Assembly: GCA_963763215.1 (NCBI GenBank)
Contig: CAVXNX010000023.1
Span: 380,100-444,099 of the forward strand
DNA: 64,000 nt
DNA from: DASQZK01 sp963763215
GTDB taxonomy: Bacteria; Bacteroidota; Bacteroidia; Bacteroidales; GCA-2748055
Reading direction: 5' to 3'
Shown: in pieces, positions 37,796-46,565 of the stretch
Numbering within the stretch: position 1 is the stretch's first letter
Layout of the letters: every line of letters begins with the position of its first letter
Notes under the pieces: generated by a model
What the model saw: only the letters and a program-made list of their open reading frames with translations
Told to the model about the DNA's origin: nothing
The model's database searches: none
Made by a program: the position numbers and the translations under genes

Positions 37796-38866
37796 TTATC
37801 CCCGAACCGTGGGCAGATCCTTTTTTGCACGGAGAGAGAAGGACATACACCCGGGAAGGGCGTTCTGAAGCTGAAGGGTCAGTGACCTGAAGGTGAGGAG
37901 GCGGATTTCGCGGCGGATGTTTTCCCAGGTGGATTCCTGCATCTTGGCACCGACCACTTCGATGACGTTAGAGGCGAGGAGGGTTCCGATCTCACCACAT
38001 GTTTTCAGGGGAAGGTCCAACGAAAGACCGTAAAGGAAACCTGATGCATAGAGGTCCCCTGCGCCCGTGGTGTCGACAGGCTGAACCTCGCGGGCCGGTA
38101 CGGCAATCCGCTCCCGCCCTTTTGCGATAAGGGATCCTTCGGGCCCGGTTTTGATAACGGCGATGTCGCACAGGCCGGACAGGATCTCAAGGGCTCCTTC
38201 CGGATCCAGGCCGGTGAAAGCCCTGGCCTCTTCTTCATTGGCAAAGACAATGTTGACGTTTTCTTCAATTTCCTTTTGCAGCGAATCCTTGTATTGTTCC
38301 ACGATATTGAAACTGGCCAGGTCAAGACAGGTGATCAGTCCGTTGATCCGGGCAATACGGAGAGCCTTATGGAGAAGGGCGGGGTTGTTGATCAGGTAGC
38401 CTTCGACATAAAAGACGTTAAAGCCGTCGAAAATGTCGGCCGTGATGTCTTCTTCGGACAGTTCGACAGCCGCTCCGAGGTATGTGGCGAAGGTCCGCTC
38501 GGAATCCGGGCTGACGAGAGCAACAGCCCTCCCGGTATCGGTGATCGATGAATACAGGATCGGGTTGACCTTATTCACTTCCATGTCGCGTTTGAAGAAA
38601 TGTCCCATCTCATCATGTCCCACTTTGCCGATAAACGACACCCCAATTCCGAGGTGGGCGAGACCATGTATCGTATTGGCTGCCGAACCGCCGGAAGCTT
38701 TTGTTTTCTTCAGTCCGGCCGTTTCGACATGGATGTAATTGGAAAGTTCCCTGTCCACCAGGGTCATGCTGCCTTTGGGTAATCTGAATTTCTCCAGGAT
38801 CGAATCGTCGGTCAGCCGTGTCATGATATCAACCAGGGCATTGCCCATTCCAAGGATTTTCATCAT
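37796..38866 (-). CDS. PfkB family carbohydrate/nucleoside kinase (adenosine-kinase-like)
   Basis: 356 aa. The signature near the C-terminus, QPVDTTGAGDLYASGFLYG, contains the catalytic aspartate and the anion-hole GAGD. The N-terminal half has GGSAANTIHGLAHLG and FIGKVGHDEMGHFFKRDM, typical of the adenosine-kinase-like branch of PfkB proteins in Bacteroidota. The last 20 residues after LLTFRSLTLQLQNALPG go beyond the usual end and might reflect a late frame change. It stands alone, upstream of the tRNA-Asn gene. Confidence 0.9.
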   Translation of the reverse strand: MMKILGMGNALVDIMTRLTDDSILEKFRLPKGSMTLVDRELSNYIHVETAGLKKTKASGGSAANTIHGLAHLGIGVSFIGKVGHDEMGHFFKRDMEVNKVNPILYSSITDTGRAVALVSPDSERTFATYLGAAVELSEEDITADIFDGFNVFYVEGYLINNPALLHKALRIARINGLITCLDLASFNIVEQYKDSLQKEIEENVNIVFANEEEARAFTGLDPEGALEILSGLCDIAVIKTGPEGSLIAKGRERIAVPAREVQPVDTTGAGDLYASGFLYGLSLDLPLKTCGEIGTLLASNVIEVVGAKMQESTWENIRREIRLLTFRSLTLQLQNALPGCMSFSLRAKKDLPTVRG

Positions 38867-38981
38867 TTTGAAATGATCTTATTTGCTGGCGGCCACCCCG
38901 GAGATTTTCTCGTATTGCCGGCCCAAGGTTCCTGGAGAGGGATTCCCCAAAGGATGGAAGCCGTATCAACCTGTTTTACCT

Positions 38982-39010
38982 AAAACAAAAAAGCCGGCGA
39001 AACCGGCTTT
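38982..39010 (-). terminator. Terminator of the tRNA-Asn gene
   Basis: On the minus strand AAAGCCGG, loop TTTCG, CCGGCTTTTTTGTTTT gives a tight stem followed by a T run, directly 3' of the tRNA. Confidence 0.85.
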
Positions 39011-39014
39011 GGAG

Positions 39015-39088
39015 CTCCCCAGGTAGGACTCGAACCTACGACCTACGGATTAACAGTCCGCCGCTCTAACCAGCTGAGCTACTGAGGA
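39015..39088 (-). tRNA. tRNA-Asn (GTT)
   Basis: A 74 nt cloverleaf. The acceptor TCCTCAG pairs with CTGGGGA (one G-T pair), with discriminator G. The D-arm is AGCTCAGCTGGTTAGAGC, the anticodon loop CTGTTAA lies within CGGACTGTTAATCCG, and the T-arm is GTAGGTTCGAGTCCTAC. The anticodon GTT reads AAC/AAT. The CCA end is not encoded. A clear promoter and a terminator flank it. Confidence 0.97.
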
Positions 39089-39137
39089 ATTTTCCTGGCA
39101 CTGCAGGGAAGGCTTGTCTCTTCCCGTAAATGCTCCG

Positions 39138-39168
39138 CAAAACTAATAGCTTTTGGTTAATAAACCAA
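39138..39168 (-). promoter_or_regulatory. Promoter of the tRNA-Asn gene
   Basis: On the minus strand the -7 box TAGTTTTG (39145-39138) and a TTGG -33 box (39168-39165) are separated by 19 bases, matching the Bacteroidota sigma-factor consensus well. The start would be about 43 bases before the mature tRNA. Confidence 0.65.
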
Positions 39169-39269
39169 TAATTTAAAAAAAAAAATTAAACAATGGCCCC
39201 TGCCATTCGCGCCGCTGGCGCTTCACGGGATTGAGCCGGAATATGTCGCGCCGGTTGCGTGGTAAACCA

Positions 39270-39911
39270 TTAAAACAGGCCATGCAGTTCGGCGTTGATT
39301 TTATCGATGACTTTGCTCAGATCTTCGGAGTTATCCGGGAAGTTATAATTATCCGCATTAATGATGAGCAGGCGGCCAAGGTTATAGGATTCGATCCAGG
39401 CTTCATAACGTTCATTGAGGCGTTTCAGGTAGTCAAGCCGGATATTGTTTTCATATTTTCTCCCGCGTTTATTGATCTGGTTGACCAGCGTGGGAATCGA
39501 TGCCCTCAGGTAGATCAGCAGATCGGGCGGTTCAATGAGAGAAGACATCAGGTTGAAGAGGGCAAAATAGTTTTCAAAGTCACGTGTTCCCATCAGCCCC
39601 ATGGAATGCAGGTTGGGCGCAAAAATATAGGCGTCTTCATAGATGGTCCGGTCCTGGATCACCGTCTTGTTGGATTGCCTGATCTTGACGATCTGGCTGA
39701 ACCGGCTGTTCAGGAAATAGATCTGAAGGTTGAAGGACCATCGCTGCATATCTTCATAAAAATCATTGAGGTAGGGATTATCATCCACATCCTCATACTG
39801 GGCTTCCCATAAGTAGTGTTTCGCAAGAAGACCGGCCAGGGTTGTTTTTCCCGATCCGATATTACCGGCCACAGCGATATGCATGCCTTTGGCGTTCTGT
39901 TTCCCTGTCAT
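39270..39911 (-). CDS. Deoxynucleoside kinase
   Basis: 213 aa. P-loop GNIGSGKTTL at about residues 17-26, then the dNK-family DRTIYEDAYIFA motif, which holds the catalytic acid and the ERS/DRS-like arginine, and the lid region NKRGRKYENNIR. It phosphorylates deoxyadenosine, deoxyguanosine or deoxycytidine in nucleotide salvage; the substrate cannot be read from sequence. ATG 39911 is used; ATG 39884 (MHIAVAGN) is an alternative that leaves the P-loop intact. Confidence 0.93.
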   Translation of the reverse strand: MTGKQNAKGMHIAVAGNIGSGKTTLAGLLAKHYLWEAQYEDVDDNPYLNDFYEDMQRWSFNLQIYFLNSRFSQIVKIRQSNKTVIQDRTIYEDAYIFAPNLHSMGLMGTRDFENYFALFNLMSSLIEPPDLLIYLRASIPTLVNQINKRGRKYENNIRLDYLKRLNERYEAWIESYNLGRLLIINADNYNFPDNSEDLSKVIDKINAELHGLF

Positions 39912-40041
39912 GAAATTGTCTAATGGTTTTAGAACTTAAAGATAATGGATGCCCGTTTAATATGGTAATATATTTCCACTTAAATCTCCTCGACCTGCAA
40001 AAGACAGATAGACAAGTCGTTGAGTCTGGGCGGCATCTTGC

Positions 40042-40848
40042 TTAACTTCCCTTTTGCCGGCGATAAACGATGATGTGATTGAGGGTTTGCAGAATCAGGA
40101 AGTCCGGGTGATAATGGGCATTGATAACACCCGGTTCGGGAGGGAGCTGGATGGCCCGGGTCTTCAGACTGGTCATGTTCATTTCCATGAGCAGATTATC
40201 CCGGTAATAATATATGGCATGGTCAAGGACCTGGAAGTCGGGGATTCCCTCCACATTGAACGCTGTTTTGAAACCGCCTTCCTTATTCAGCACGAGGATG
40301 CCTGTACTGGGAACATCGATGTAAAGGTCATTCTGGTAGGCCGTAAAGAATGAAGGGAGGCGGGGGCTGGTGAAATACGGGTTCAGATCCACATTTCTCA
40401 CCTCAGGGATGAAATTCTTACTGAGTTTGACCAGGCTGTTGGTGTAGATATTGTAAAACCACAGGCTCATATCGCCGGTCGAAACGATGGAAAAGATGTC
40501 ATACATCCCGAGCTCATCGAGGTAAAACGGGCGCAGGACTGGTTTAAGGGCTGAGTCGAGCACAATGACCTGTTGCTGGTTCCGGAAGAGGCAAACCGGT
40601 TGGGCCGGGTTGGAAACATCGATGAGGTCGGGCATCGTATTGCCGGAAAACCGGAAACTGTAGAAATGGTGATAGGGAGGCACGAGTTTGACCAGGCTGT
40701 CATGATCGGTATAATAAAGGTTTCCCTGGTAGTCGGTTGTAAAAAACGTTGTCCGGACATCGATGACAACGGTCCTGTCGTATTGTGAATACAGGGGGAC
40801 CGCCGAAAAAGTGGCCAGTAAACAGATGAGAAACCGGCTTAAGGTCAT
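40042..40848 (-). CDS. Secreted hypothetical protein, propeller-like
   Basis: 268 aa. Signal peptide FLICLLATFSAVPLYSQ, then strand-rich repeats with 'D..G.LYY' and 'LY.DV..' words (DYQGNLYYTDHDSLVKL, AYQNDLYIDVPSTGILVL), which suggest a six-bladed beta-propeller. No catalytic signature is visible. It starts two bases after the GH3 stop, so it ends the DUF3098-to-GH3 transcription unit. The function is unknown. Confidence 0.82.
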   Translation of the reverse strand: MTLSRFLICLLATFSAVPLYSQYDRTVVIDVRTTFFTTDYQGNLYYTDHDSLVKLVPPYHHFYSFRFSGNTMPDLIDVSNPAQPVCLFRNQQQVIVLDSALKPVLRPFYLDELGMYDIFSIVSTGDMSLWFYNIYTNSLVKLSKNFIPEVRNVDLNPYFTSPRLPSFFTAYQNDLYIDVPSTGILVLNKEGGFKTAFNVEGIPDFQVLDHAIYYYRDNLLMEMNMTSLKTRAIQLPPEPGVINAHYHPDFLILQTLNHIIVYRRQKGS

Positions 40849-40850
40849 GC

Positions 40851-42368
40851 TCAGTTCCCGTTGAGAATGGCCATCAGCTCGTCGATGTATTTGCGATCAT
40901 TCGAGAGCCGTGGCATTTTATTCTGTCCTCCGAGTTTTCCTTTTTTCTGGAACCATTTATAGAACGTACCCTTTGGCATGATCCGTACGGTCGGAAGGAC
41001 GAGGGTGATACTTTTGTATCTCTTGGCCTCGTAGTCGGAATTGATCGATTGAAGCGTCGCATCGAGCGTAATGGTGAATTGATGAAGGTCGTCGGGTTCT
41101 TTTTCAAATTCAATCAGCCACTCATGAGATCCCTGGGCGCTTGCATCCATGTAGACGGGTGCGGCGGTGAATTCGCTGATCTGGGCCCCGGTTTTTTCAC
41201 AGGCGGCCAACAGGGCTTTTTCCGCATTGTCGATGATCACTTCCTCACCGAAGGCATTGATGAAATGCCGGGTCCGGCCCGAAATTTTAAATTTATGCGG
41301 GGAGAGTGAAGTGAAAAAGATGGTGTCGCCGATGACGTACCGCCATAATCCGGAATTGGTGGAGATCACGATGGCGTAATTGACCCCCGTTTCCACGTCC
41401 TTGACGGTGAACACGGGGGGATTTTCATCATGGAGGTTTTCGAGGGGAATGAACTCGTAAAAAATTCCGTAATCGAGCATCAGCAGCATATCGTCGCGGG
41501 AAGGATCATCCTGGATGCCGAAAAACCCTTCCGAGGCATTATACGTTTCGAGGTAATGCATCGAAGGAGAGGGAATGATCTGCCGGAACTGTTCCCGGTA
41601 AGGGGCAAAACTGACACCCCCGTGGGTGAAGAGTTCGAGGTTGGGCCAGACATCGAGAATACTGGTTTTTCCGGTGTATTCCAGGATATATTTGATGAGA
41701 ACAAGAACCCAGGAGGGGACGCCGGCAATGTTTGTGACATTTTCATTAACCGTATGGTGGGCCAGCTTTTCCAGCTTCTCTTCCCATTCCGGAAGAAGGG
41801 CAATTTTGGAAGAAGGGGTCCGGATGAAGGTCGACCAAAAGGGAAGATTCTCAATCAGGATGGCCGATAAATCGCCGTAATACGACTGGTTGCTGAAATT
41901 GTTGATCTGGTGGCTCCCGCCGAGAGTCAGGACCTTTCCTTTCAGGACATTGGTATCCGGGTAATTGTTTGTATAGATCGCCATCACATCTTTCCCTCCC
42001 CTGAAATGGCAGTCTTCCAGGGCTTCAGTGCTGACGGGTATAAATTTGCTTTTATCGTTGGTCGTCCCCGACGATTTGGCGAACCACCTGATTTCGGTGG
42101 GCCAGAGCAGGTTTTGTTCCCCTTCCCGCAGGCGTTGCACGTAGGGTTTGATATCTTCATAGCTCTGAAGCTGCACCCTGGCCTGGTACTCTTCAATGGT
42201 CATATCGTCATAATAGCCGTGCTGTTTACCCCATTCGGTGTTCTTTGCAAAACCAATAAGACGGGTGAACATTTCATTCTGAACGTTATACGGGTATTTT
42301 CGGAACAGGTCGATATTGTAATTCCGCTTAACGTTCAGCCAGCTGACAATGGAATTGATGATCGGCAT
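40851..42368 (-). CDS. GH3 family (auxin-responsive-like) acyl-adenylate enzyme
   Basis: 505 aa, the family length. The ATP-binding signature is WFAKSSGTTNDKSKFIPVS, with an A3-type P-loop, and conserved regions YNASEGFFGIQDD and GLWRYVIGDTIFFTS follow. GH3 proteins are acyl-acid amido synthetases of the ANL superfamily; the bacterial substrate is unknown. It begins 10 bases after queA and ends two bases before the secreted propeller gene. This gene order is common in Bacteroidales. Confidence 0.92.
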   Translation of the reverse strand: MPIINSIVSWLNVKRNYNIDLFRKYPYNVQNEMFTRLIGFAKNTEWGKQHGYYDDMTIEEYQARVQLQSYEDIKPYVQRLREGEQNLLWPTEIRWFAKSSGTTNDKSKFIPVSTEALEDCHFRGGKDVMAIYTNNYPDTNVLKGKVLTLGGSHQINNFSNQSYYGDLSAILIENLPFWSTFIRTPSSKIALLPEWEEKLEKLAHHTVNENVTNIAGVPSWVLVLIKYILEYTGKTSILDVWPNLELFTHGGVSFAPYREQFRQIIPSPSMHYLETYNASEGFFGIQDDPSRDDMLLMLDYGIFYEFIPLENLHDENPPVFTVKDVETGVNYAIVISTNSGLWRYVIGDTIFFTSLSPHKFKISGRTRHFINAFGEEVIIDNAEKALLAACEKTGAQISEFTAAPVYMDASAQGSHEWLIEFEKEPDDLHQFTITLDATLQSINSDYEAKRYKSITLVLPTVRIMPKGTFYKWFQKKGKLGGQNKMPRLSNDRKYIDELMAILNGN

Positions 42369-42378
42369 CCGGTTGGTA

Positions 42379-43428
42379 TTAGAGAATTAACATGGCATCG
42401 CCGTAGGTGCCAAAGCGGTATTTTTCTTTGATGGCAATTTTGTAAGCTTTCATCAGAAAATCGTATCCGGCAAAGGCGGAGACCATCATCAGCAAGGTGG
42501 ACAGGGGAAGGTGGAAATTGGACACCATGCTGGTGGGAACGCTGAATTCGTAAGGCGGAAAGATAAACTTATTGGTCCATCCGTCGTAGGGTTTCAGATA
42601 TCCATCGGTTGACACCGAACTTTCCAGGGTGCGCAGCACGGTGGTGCCGACGGCGCAAATCTGCCTCCTGGCTTCCCTGGCTGAATTCACCATGTTTGCA
42701 GCCTCTTCGGTGATGACGATGCGTTCGGAATCCATCTTATGCTTGGTGAGGTCTTCCACATCAACGGTCCGGAAGTTCCCCAGTCCCACATGAAGGGTGA
42801 TAAAAGAAAAATCGACGCCCTTGATCTCCAGCCTTTTCATCAGCTCCCGGCTGAAATGCATCCCGGCCGTAGGTGCTGCCACGGCGCCTTCATGACTGGC
42901 AAAAATGGTCTGGTAACGCTCCCGGTCCTCGGGTTCGACATTACGTTTGATAAATTTCGGCAGTGGCGTTTCACCGAGGCTGTAGAGCGTTTTTTTGAAA
43001 TCTTCATAATCGCCGTCATAAAGAAACCGGAGTGTCCTCCCCCGGGAAGTGGTGTTGTCGATCACTTCGGCAACCAGGAGATCATTTTCGCCGAAATACA
43101 ATTTATTTCCGATCCGGATCTTTCGTGCAGGATCCACCAGGACATCCCAAAGACGTTGCTCACGGTTGAGTTCACGGAGAAGGAAAACCTCGATCTCTGC
43201 CCCTGTCTTTTCCTTATTTCCATAGAGCCGGGCGGGAAAAACTTTGGTGTTGTTAAAGACCATGACATCTTCATTCTGATAAAAGTCGATGATATCCTTG
43301 AAGATGCGGTGCTCAATATCTCCTGTTTCCCTGTTCAGAATCATAAGTCTCGACTCATCCCGGTTTTCAGCGGGGTACTTGGCGATCAATTCGACGGGAA
43401 GGTTAAACTTATACTGTGATAATTTCAT
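42379..43428 (-). CDS. queA: S-adenosylmethionine:tRNA ribosyltransferase-isomerase
   Basis: 349 aa. Typical QueA sequence: LPVELIAKYPAENRDESRLM at the start, VFNNTKVFPARLYG, VAAPTAGMHFSRELM, FITLHVGLGNFRTV and the C-terminal FHLPLSTLLMMVSAFAG. It transfers the ribosyl part of SAM to 7-aminomethyl-7-deazaguanine in tRNA, the step before queuosine. It is intact. The gap from truB is 38 bases. Confidence 0.97.
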   Translation of the reverse strand: MKLSQYKFNLPVELIAKYPAENRDESRLMILNRETGDIEHRIFKDIIDFYQNEDVMVFNNTKVFPARLYGNKEKTGAEIEVFLLRELNREQRLWDVLVDPARKIRIGNKLYFGENDLLVAEVIDNTTSRGRTLRFLYDGDYEDFKKTLYSLGETPLPKFIKRNVEPEDRERYQTIFASHEGAVAAPTAGMHFSRELMKRLEIKGVDFSFITLHVGLGNFRTVDVEDLTKHKMDSERIVITEEAANMVNSAREARRQICAVGTTVLRTLESSVSTDGYLKPYDGWTNKFIFPPYEFSVPTSMVSNFHLPLSTLLMMVSAFAGYDFLMKAYKIAIKEKYRFGTYGDAMLIL

Positions 43429-43466
43429 TTTATCTAAACGTTATTAATATGATTTTCAGATGGTCA

Positions 43467-44183
43467 TTATTGACCCGGGCTGATGGTTTCAGTTTTTTTG
43501 ATAAACTGGTCGATGGTCAAAGCGTTGTCCACTTCATATCGGCCGATCCGGGTTCGTCTCAGGCCGGTGAGATGAGCGCCGCTGTTGAGTGCGTCGCCGA
43601 GATCACGGGCGAAAGAACGGATGTAAGTCCCTTTACTGCATACAATCCGGACAATGATCGTTGGCAGTTCAAAATGGATAAGTTCGAGACCGTGGAATTC
43701 AACCTTATTCGGTTTCAGGGTAATATCCTTGCCTTTCCTGGCGTATTCGTACGCTCTTTTTCCATTCAGGTTCTTGGCTGAAAACAACGGAGGCACCTGA
43801 TCCTGAATTCCTTTAAACGATTCCAGCACAGATAAAACAGAGCCTGTGGTGATATGTTCAAACGGAAAGGTCTTATCGATCCCGGTTTCAAGGTCGAACG
43901 ACGGTGTCGTTTCGCCGAGCCGGATGGTGGCCACATATTCCTTCTCCTCAGCCTGGTAGGCCTGGATGGTTTTTGTTTGTTTTCCGCTGCAAACGACCAT
44001 CAGGCCTGTCGCCAGCGGGTCGAGCGTGCCGGCATGCCCAACTTTTAATTTTTTCAATCCGTAATGACCGCAAAGAACGTTTTTTACTTTCCGGACGACA
44101 TCAAAGGACGTCCAGTTCAGATCCTTGTCAATGAGAATAAGTTCTCCTTCTTCAGGATAGCTATGCACATGTTTTTCCTCCAT
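43467..44183 (-). CDS. truB: tRNA pseudouridine-55 synthase
   Basis: I use ATG 44183 (MEEKHVHSYPEEGEL), five bases after the uppP stop, rather than the upstream frame extension that lies inside uppP. 238 aa. The catalytic aspartate is in KVGHAGTLDPLATGLMV; KEYVATIRLGETTPSFD and CSKGTYIRSFARDLG are further TruB motifs. It makes pseudouridine 55 in the T-loop of tRNAs. It lies in the operon DUF3098, uppP, truB, queA, GH3. Confidence 0.96.
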   Translation of the reverse strand: MEEKHVHSYPEEGELILIDKDLNWTSFDVVRKVKNVLCGHYGLKKLKVGHAGTLDPLATGLMVVCSGKQTKTIQAYQAEEKEYVATIRLGETTPSFDLETGIDKTFPFEHITTGSVLSVLESFKGIQDQVPPLFSAKNLNGKRAYEYARKGKDITLKPNKVEFHGLELIHFELPTIIVRIVCSKGTYIRSFARDLGDALNSGAHLTGLRRTRIGRYEVDNALTIDQFIKKTETISPGQ

Positions 44184-44188
44184 CAATT

Positions 44189-44975
44189 TTATGCAAATAT
44201 AATAGCGATCAGACCCAAAACGGCACAATACACAGCAAAATAGATGAGTTTACCTCTCTTGACAATATTTATCATCCATCGGCAGGCGATCAGTCCGGCG
44301 ATGAAAGCGGCAAGGAAACCGGCGATGAGGACGCCGGCGCTTATGCCTGGTCCGGGCGTTTTTTCCATCTCAAGGAAGTCGAGCAGGTTTGCCCCGATGA
44401 TCGGAAGGAGTACCATGAGAAAGGAAAACCGGGCGACTTCTTCCCGTTTGTTCCCCAGGATGACACCGGTGGAAATCGTCGCCCCCGAACGGGAGATTCC
44501 CGGGATTACCGCCAGGGCCTGGGCGATGCCGATGATCAGGGCATCGACAAATGGAATGTGTTTTTGACCTTCTTTTCGTTTGAGAGACGCCAATCCCAGC
44601 ATAACGGCCGTAATCAGCAGCATACTTCCGATAAACACCAGGTTTCCGCTGAAAAGTGTCTTCGACCTGGTCCTTAAACAGAAGGCCGACGATGAGAACA
44701 GGTACCATCGATAACAGGATCTTCAGGATATAACGGGTCGAATCGTTGTACCGGAAGGTCAGTCCTTCTTTCAGGAGTTTAACGATCTCAGAGAAGAAAA
44801 TGACAATAGTGCTGAGAACGGTTGCCCCGTGCACCACCACTGTGAATGTCAGGCTCTGGTTAATGTCAGTACCGAGCAAAACCTGGCCGATTTCCAGGTG
44901 CCCGCTGCTGCTGACCGGCAGGAATTCGGTCAATCCCTGGACGATTCCAAGGATTATCGCTTCTATCCAGTTCAT
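44189..44975 (-). CDS. uppP: Undecaprenyl-diphosphatase (one frameshift)
   Basis: The two frames join near 44655 into about 262 aa, the usual length. Both catalytic regions are present: GLTEFLPVSSSGHL near the N-terminus and PGISRSGATISTGV in the second half, with eight hydrophobic helices overall. The enzyme dephosphorylates C55-PP to recycle the carrier lipid for peptidoglycan and other envelope glycans. The break lies between FKDQVED and FSGNLVFIGSML, where one extra A or two lost bases would explain it. Since a truncated product would lack the second catalytic motif, I expect an assembly error rather than a real mutation. Confidence 0.94.
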
Positions 44976-44982
44976 GCTGGTA

Positions 44983-45243
44983 TTATTCTACGGATTTATC
45001 TTTGGGTTTTTTCATGATGGCCCAGATCTCGAAAATGAATCCGAAAAGCACGACCATGGGAGCCAGGGTGATACGTCTGAAACTGAAAAGTTCTTTCCCG
45101 TTAAAAACGTTGGGATCGCTAGAACCACCACCGATCATGAAAATAAATCCGATAATGATGATGAGAAATCCAATGATCAGAAGAACATAATTTTCCTGCT
45201 GCAGCGGGAATCCAGGTTTGTTATCTGAGAGATTTTTGCTCAT
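44983..45243 (-). CDS. DUF3098 membrane protein
   Basis: 86 aa with two membrane helices (YVLLIIGFLIIIIGFIFMI and ITLAPMVVLFGFIFEIWAI) separated by GGGSSDPNVFN, the DUF3098 layout. The family is confined largely to Bacteroidota and sits between ftsX and uppP in many of them; the function is unknown. The gap to uppP is seven bases. A TACGTTTG -7 box lies 43 bases upstream. Confidence 0.94.
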   Translation of the reverse strand: MSKNLSDNKPGFPLQQENYVLLIIGFLIIIIGFIFMIGGGSSDPNVFNGKELFSFRRITLAPMVVLFGFIFEIWAIMKKPKDKSVE

Positions 45244-45286
45244 GAGGTATTTGTATGATTAATATTGATGGAATATTCGTGTTTAT

Positions 45287-45294
45287 CAAACGTA
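45287..45294 (-). promoter_or_regulatory. Candidate -7 box for the DUF3098-uppP-truB-queA-GH3 operon
   Basis: On the minus strand TACGTTTG matches TAnnTTTG, in the 131 bp gap after ftsX and 43 bases before the DUF3098 ATG. The -33 side is poor. Confidence 0.45.
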
Positions 45295-45374
45295 CAAATT
45301 ATGAAATTGTTTCAGGCCCCGGCTTCATCATTTGGCTCCTTTGGGGCCCATGCCAACACGCCCTTCGGCACTTT

Positions 45375-46253
45375 TCAATAATAAAGGTCATCTCTTTTCA
45401 GGTTCAGGTACCGGTTAACCGCGAAAAAGGTGGAAACCATACTGATCACAACGCCCGTCAGGATGACAGAAAGAAACAGAAGCCCGATGATATCGGGATC
45501 CAGGATATACAGGATATCGCTGACCTGTTTCTGGGCGAGAACAATCAGACCCATCAGCAGGGCAATGGCGATCAGTGAAGCGACAAATCCATGGTAGATG
45601 CCCTTCCAGATAAAAGGTCTGCGGATGAAGGCCCGGGTGGCCCCGACCAGCTTCATCGTATGAATGATGAAACGTTTGGAATAGACGCTGAGGCGAATGG
45701 TATTGTTGATCAGGGTAAGGGCGATAAGCAGGAGAAGAAACGAGAACGAGATGAGGACCATGCTGATCTTTTTGACATTGGCATTGATCTCATGGATCAG
45801 GGTTTTCCGGTAGTAGATATCGTTGATCTGGGGATAGGTTTTCAATTCCTTTTCAATATACAGGATGCTGTCGGGGTTTGCCCATGGAGCTTTAAGCCGG
45901 ACTTTGATCACCGCAGGCAGAGGATTGTAGCCCAGGAATTCGATGAAATCCTCACCGAGGGCTTTCCGGGTCTCCACTGCCGCTTCTTCCTTGGAGATAT
46001 AATCCGTGCTCCTGACGTATGTCTTGGCATCGAGGATCTTTTTGAGCTGCTGCATATCGGCCTCACGGAGGTTATCCTTCAATTCGATATTGAACCCGAT
46101 GTTTTCCTTTACGTAGTTCCGGATGCTCCGCGCATTGAGCAGCAGAAAACCCACTATTCCCAGGAGGAAGAGGACCAGCGAGATACTGATCACTGTGGTC
46201 AGTGAGGAGCTCCTGAGCTGCCTGCGGGAGATCTGGTTTTCTTTAGTGGCCAT
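45375..46253 (-). CDS. ftsX: Cell division protein FtsX
   Basis: 292 aa. N-terminal cytoplasmic tail, helix ISLVLFLLGIVGFLLLNA, a periplasmic domain of about 120 residues (VRSTDYISKEEAAVETRKAL), then three helices with the loop YSKRFIIHTMKLVGATRAFIRRPF, the FtsX signature. With FtsE it controls peptidoglycan hydrolases at division; no ftsE is adjacent, as is usual in Bacteroidota. It is followed by the DUF3098 gene. Confidence 0.95.
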   Translation of the reverse strand: MATKENQISRRQLRSSSLTTVISISLVLFLLGIVGFLLLNARSIRNYVKENIGFNIELKDNLREADMQQLKKILDAKTYVRSTDYISKEEAAVETRKALGEDFIEFLGYNPLPAVIKVRLKAPWANPDSILYIEKELKTYPQINDIYYRKTLIHEINANVKKISMVLISFSFLLLLIALTLINNTIRLSVYSKRFIIHTMKLVGATRAFIRRPFIWKGIYHGFVASLIAIALLMGLIVLAQKQVSDILYILDPDIIGLLFLSVILTGVVISMVSTFFAVNRYLNLKRDDLYY

Positions 46254-46275
46254 CGGTCAATAAACGATTGAGTGG

Positions 46276-46283
46276 CAAATTTA
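46276..46283 (-). promoter_or_regulatory. Candidate -7 box for ftsX
   Basis: On the minus strand TAAATTTG matches the -7 consensus, 22 bases before the ftsX ATG, giving a short leader. Confidence 0.42.
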
Positions 46284-46345
46284 TAAATATTTGGTTCCAA
46301 AATAAAAAAAAAGCCACTTAAGATGCCTGTCCGTCCTTAAGCAGT

Positions 46346-46464
46346 ATTCTGAAAGAATTCAGAATCGATAAGTTCCTGGTAATTAGAAATATATATCAAT
46401 ACCACCGGAGAGCCGCAGCCGGCAGGGGACCCATGTAAAACGGCAGGTTCAGGCCCGGTGGTAT
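46346..46464. repeat. Two inverted repeats between ilvE and ftsX
   Basis: ATTCTGAA AGAA TTCAGAAT (46346-46365) is a perfect 8 bp hairpin without a T tail. ATACCACCGG at 46399-46408 pairs with CCGGTGGTAT at 46455-46464 around a 46-base GC-rich loop. They occupy most of the 312 bp gap; no gene is seen here. They may be 3' structures of the ilvE message or regulatory leader parts of ftsX. Confidence 0.6.
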
Positions 46465-46565
46465 TTCGGACCGGATGAATTTACCGGAGATTCCGGTTCG
46501 GGGAAGCCCTTCAGTATGAGACTGACCCATTGCCGGGCAATCGGAAAGAAGGGGAACGCTCAGGT

